From: Opitutia bacterium Tous-C10FEB
GTDB taxonomy: Bacteria > Verrucomicrobiota > Verrucomicrobiia > Opitutales > Opitutaceae
Assembly: GCA_002304425.1 (NCBI GenBank)
Contig: NEUY01000002.1
Location: 1 to 46,635, forward strand
Length of the DNA stretch: 46,635 nt
Reading direction: 5' to 3'
Both the position numbers and the translations under genes were made by a program. A model generated the notes under the pieces. That model searched no databases. It was not told where the DNA came from and was given only the letters and a program-made list of their open reading frames with translations. Each line of letters opens with the position of its first letter. Positions within the stretch are counted from its first letter, which is position 1. Of the stretch, positions 44,298-46,635 are shown one piece after another.

Positions 44298-45857
44298 TCA
44301 GCGCAGAAAAAGTTGCGCGAGTTCGCGCAGATAAGCCGCGGAGTTAAGATTTATTTTTTCTAGCGCAGCCGCGCGATACCGCCACTGCCAATTACCAGTG
44401 GCGCGAGCGGGGGTGTTGAAACGCGCGTTCGCGCCGAGCGCGAAAATATCCGTGAGCGGAATAATCGCGAGGCGCGCGACGCTCGCGTAGCAGGTGCGAA
44501 TAAAATCCCAGGAGATGTCGGTGCCCGCGATGCGGAGATAGCGGCGGACGTGATTGCGCTCCGCTTCACTCACCGCTTCATACCAGCCGCGCGTTGTGTC
44601 GTTATCATGCGTGCCGGAGTAAATCACTGCATTGGGCTCAGCATTATGCGGCAGGTAATTGTTCTGGGCGTCGCCGCCCCAGGCAAATTGCAAGACGAGC
44701 ATGCCCGGCAGGCCCGTCGCTTGGCGCAATTGCACCACCGCTGGGGAAAGCACGCCGAGATCTTCCGCGATTATCCGCGCGGTCGGTAATTCGCGTTGGA
44801 ACGCACGGAAGAGGTCGAGCCCCGGGCCCGCGACCCACGCGCCAATGCGGGCATTTTGCGCGGGGAGTGGAATTCGCCAGTAGGCCTCAAACCCGCGAAA
44901 ATGATCGATGCGAATAACGTCACAGCAGGCGAAGGCGGCGCGTAAGCGCGCGAGCCACCAACGATAGCCGTCCGCTTGATGGGCGGGCCAACGATAAAGG
45001 GGGTTGCCCCAAAATTGTCCGTCCGCAGAAAAATAATCAGGCGGGACGCCCGCCACCGCGAGCGGCAAAAAAGTTTTTGGGGCTAGCTCAAAAAGCTCTG
45101 GGTGTGCCCACGCATCAGCAGAATCGCCCGCCACAAAAATCGGTAAGTCACCAATAATTTCAATGCCGCGCTCACGGCCGGCGGTGCGCAGCAAGGCCCA
45201 TTGACCAAAAAAAAGATATTGGGCGAACCGGCAGCTGGCCTGCGCTTCGGCGAGGCTGTGACGAAGCGGGGATTTTAAAGCGCGCCGGTAATCGCGTGTT
45301 TCAGCCGGCCATTCCCACCAGGGCAATCCGCCCTGGTGCGCTTTCAGCGCGTGAAAGTAAGCGTAAGCATCGAGCCACGCCGCATTTTTTTTACAGAACG
45401 CGGTAAAATCACCATAGGGCAGTGCTGGTCGCACAATTTGGTATTGGCGGTAAGCCTGCTGCAATAATTGCGGTTTAATTTGGTAGAGTGCGCCATAGTC
45501 GGTGTGGTCCGCCGACAGCGTCGCCAAAGGGGTCAGGTCAGCAGCGGTCAATAAGCCGAGGGGAATCAGTGCGGTCAGATCGACGAGGTAGGGATTGCCG
45601 GCGAAAGCCGAGAAGCATTGGTACGGTGAGTCACCGTAGCCCGTAGGACCAAGCGGGCAAACCTGCCAGTATTTCATTCCGGCTGCTTGCAAGAAATCCA
45701 GAAACTTAAGCGCGTGGTGATCTAACACCCCGCAACCCTGCTCACTGGGTAGACTCGTTGGATGCAGGAGGACGCCGGCGGCGCGAGTTTGTAGCCAGTT
45801 AAATAACGGTGGAGCCGCTGCGGGAGTAGCCGGAATTTTATTTTTCGGTGAGACCAT
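44298..45857 (-). CDS. malQ: 4-alpha-glucanotransferase (amylomaltase)
   Basis: A 519-residue GH77 enzyme. Motifs: GVLLHPTSLPSEQG at the start, YWQVCPLGPTGYGDSPYQCFSAFAGNPYLVDL, GDLPIFVAGDSADAWAHPELF, VIRIDHFRGFEAYW with the nucleophile Asp, IIAEDLG with the acid/base Glu, and YSGTHDNDTTRGW. It transfers maltodextrin segments between glucan chains, for glycogen or starch-derived dextrin metabolism. No other glycogen gene is in the window. Upstream, TAACGAT-T-ATCGCTA (45874-45888) is a near-palindrome 17 bases before the ATG that could be a repressor site. Confidence 0.96.
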   Translation of the reverse strand: MVSPKNKIPATPAAAPPLFNWLQTRAAGVLLHPTSLPSEQGCGVLDHHALKFLDFLQAAGMKYWQVCPLGPTGYGDSPYQCFSAFAGNPYLVDLTALIPLGLLTAADLTPLATLSADHTDYGALYQIKPQLLQQAYRQYQIVRPALPYGDFTAFCKKNAAWLDAYAYFHALKAHQGGLPWWEWPAETRDYRRALKSPLRHSLAEAQASCRFAQYLFFGQWALLRTAGRERGIEIIGDLPIFVAGDSADAWAHPELFELAPKTFLPLAVAGVPPDYFSADGQFWGNPLYRWPAHQADGYRWWLARLRAAFACCDVIRIDHFRGFEAYWRIPLPAQNARIGAWVAGPGLDLFRAFQRELPTARIIAEDLGVLSPAVVQLRQATGLPGMLVLQFAWGGDAQNNYLPHNAEPNAVIYSGTHDNDTTRGWYEAVSEAERNHVRRYLRIAGTDISWDFIRTCYASVARLAIIPLTDIFALGANARFNTPARATGNWQWRYRAAALEKINLNSAAYLRELAQLFLR

Positions 45858-45917
45858 GGGACAAAGAGAAAACTAACGATTATCGCTAAAGTCGTCCACC
45901 CCTGTTTAGGTGGGCTA

Positions 45918-45931
45918 TCCGGCGCGCCGGA
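45918..45931. promoter_or_regulatory. 14-bp perfect palindrome between malQ and the OPT gene
   Basis: TCCGGCGCGCCGGA is self-complementary and sits in the 203-base divergent gap 45858-46060, 61 bases from the malQ start and 130 from the OPT gene start. It could be an operator shared by both genes. It is all G and C in the core, so chance is not excluded. The rest of the gap shows a small CCACC/GGTGG stem and no gene; I could not place confident promoters. Confidence 0.25.
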
Positions 45932-46060
45932 GCTTTTGAAAATTCTGGACCGAGCGAGAAGACAGGTTGCCTGAATGGTCGGAAGTCTGCAAGTTGCGCC
46001 GGTCATATTTCCCTAGAGGAAGTTATGCCCTTCGAGCGTTAACCCTTAAAATCACCCCTT

Positions 46061-46635
46061 ATGGCCTTGCAGCAGCTGAATGATGAACAAATCAAAACTT
46101 GGTCGCGGGCGCAAAAAGATGGGTGGTGGTTAAAAAATATTTATCGCGGTGATATGCCGCAGCTCACCTTGCGGTCTGCCCTCACTGGCTTCCTTCTCGG
46201 GGGAATTTTGGCGGCGACCAATCTTTATATCGGCGGCAAAACGGGCATCACCACCGGCGTGGGGCTGACGTCGGTCATTCTGGCTTTCGCTTTTTACCGG
46301 ATTTTAGCGCAGAGCGGTATCGCCAAAGATTTTACCATTCTTGAAAACAATTGCACGCAGTCGATTGCGACCGCCGCCGGATATATGACTTCGCCGCTCA
46401 TTTCGGCTTTAGCCGCTTACATGATGGTGACCGGAAAAATTATTCCCGCGTGGCATATTCTGGCATGGTTGGTGGTGGTATCGATTCTGGGGGTCTTGTT
46501 GGCCTTTCCGCTCAAGCGCCGTTTTATTAATGACGAACAGTTGCCCTTTCCGGAAGGCCGGGCGGCGGGCGTGGTGCTCGACGCGCTCTATCACGGGCAG
46601 GGGGATGCAGGAATGTTGAAGGCAAAATTGCTCGG
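46061..46635 (+). CDS. OPT family oligopeptide/metal-chelate transporter, N-terminal part
   Basis: Open from the ATG at 46061 to the window end (191 codons, no stop), so it is missing from the track. It begins MALQQLNDEQIKTWSRAQKD, then IYRGDMPQLTLRSALTGFLLGGILAATNLYIGGKTGITTGVGL, the typical first helices of OPT proteins. ENNCTQSIATAAGYM and LPFPEGRAAGVVL follow, both family hallmarks. OPT proteins move small peptides or metal-siderophore-like ligands with protons. The full protein should have about 600-700 residues. No close operon partner is visible in the window. Confidence 0.9.
   Translation, partial: MALQQLNDEQIKTWSRAQKDGWWLKNIYRGDMPQLTLRSALTGFLLGGILAATNLYIGGKTGITTGVGLTSVILAFAFYRILAQSGIAKDFTILENNCTQSIATAAGYMTSPLISALAAYMMVTGKIIPAWHILAWLVVVSILGVLLAFPLKRRFINDEQLPFPEGRAAGVVLDALYHGQGDAGMLKAKLL

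Overview
The window looks like a chromosomal core segment from a Verrucomicrobiota bacterium, most likely the Opitutales side. This is inferred from the gene content: two DUF5069 proteins, a PmoA-like (DUF6807) plus Gfo/Idh/MocA pair, a DUF2891 protein, gammaproteobacterial-type SerA, and housekeeping genes of moderate GC. I see no tRNA or rRNA gene, no CRISPR array, no prophage and no insertion sequence. Almost all of the DNA is ordinary coding sequence. The odd items are small or sit between genes.

Layout. 0-6.6 kb: the end of queC, then queE (queuosine precursor synthesis) overlapping an ExoD-like membrane protein. Next come a reductase, a tandem pair of exported amidohydrolases of which one has lost its metal ligands, and an MFS transporter. 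6.6-9.2 kb: an iron(II) uptake operon, feoA-feoB plus a small Cys-containing membrane protein. 9.2-15.9 kb: a complete F-type ATP synthase operon (atpBEFHAGDC, minus strand) with a promoter candidate and a clear intrinsic terminator. 16.1-20.1 kb: a tRNA-modification block, mnmE-mnmG-trmB. 20.2-24.2 kb: an SRPBCC protein, recA followed directly by a Sel1-repeat protein, a broken DUF486 membrane gene, and a DUF2891 protein.

24.2-28.9 kb: a CGWS glutaredoxin, serA, DUF5069, metY behind a long AT-rich leader with a terminator-like hairpin, and two divergent DoxX-like membrane genes. 28.9-33.6 kb: an unrecognised 357-residue protein and a ribose-type sugar ABC importer (binding protein, ATPase, permease). 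33.7-39.9 kb: a conserved protein often labelled 3-methyladenine glycosylase, an rRNA-methyltransferase-like gene overlapping a BadF/GlcNAc-kinase-like gene, the PmoA-like plus Gfo/Idh/MocA pair, and upp. 39.9-46.6 kb: a penicillin acylase family hydrolase, a second DUF5069, a small membrane protein, YebC, a tiny lysine-only peptide gene with its own terminator, malQ, and the start of an OPT-family transporter.

I found no large undescribed system. The best leads are (i) the 16-22 residue polylysine peptide gene with its dedicated terminator, (ii) the active/inactive amidohydrolase pair, (iii) the leader of metY, (iv) the unknown 357-residue protein, and (v) the recA-Sel1 unit with a structured 3' end.
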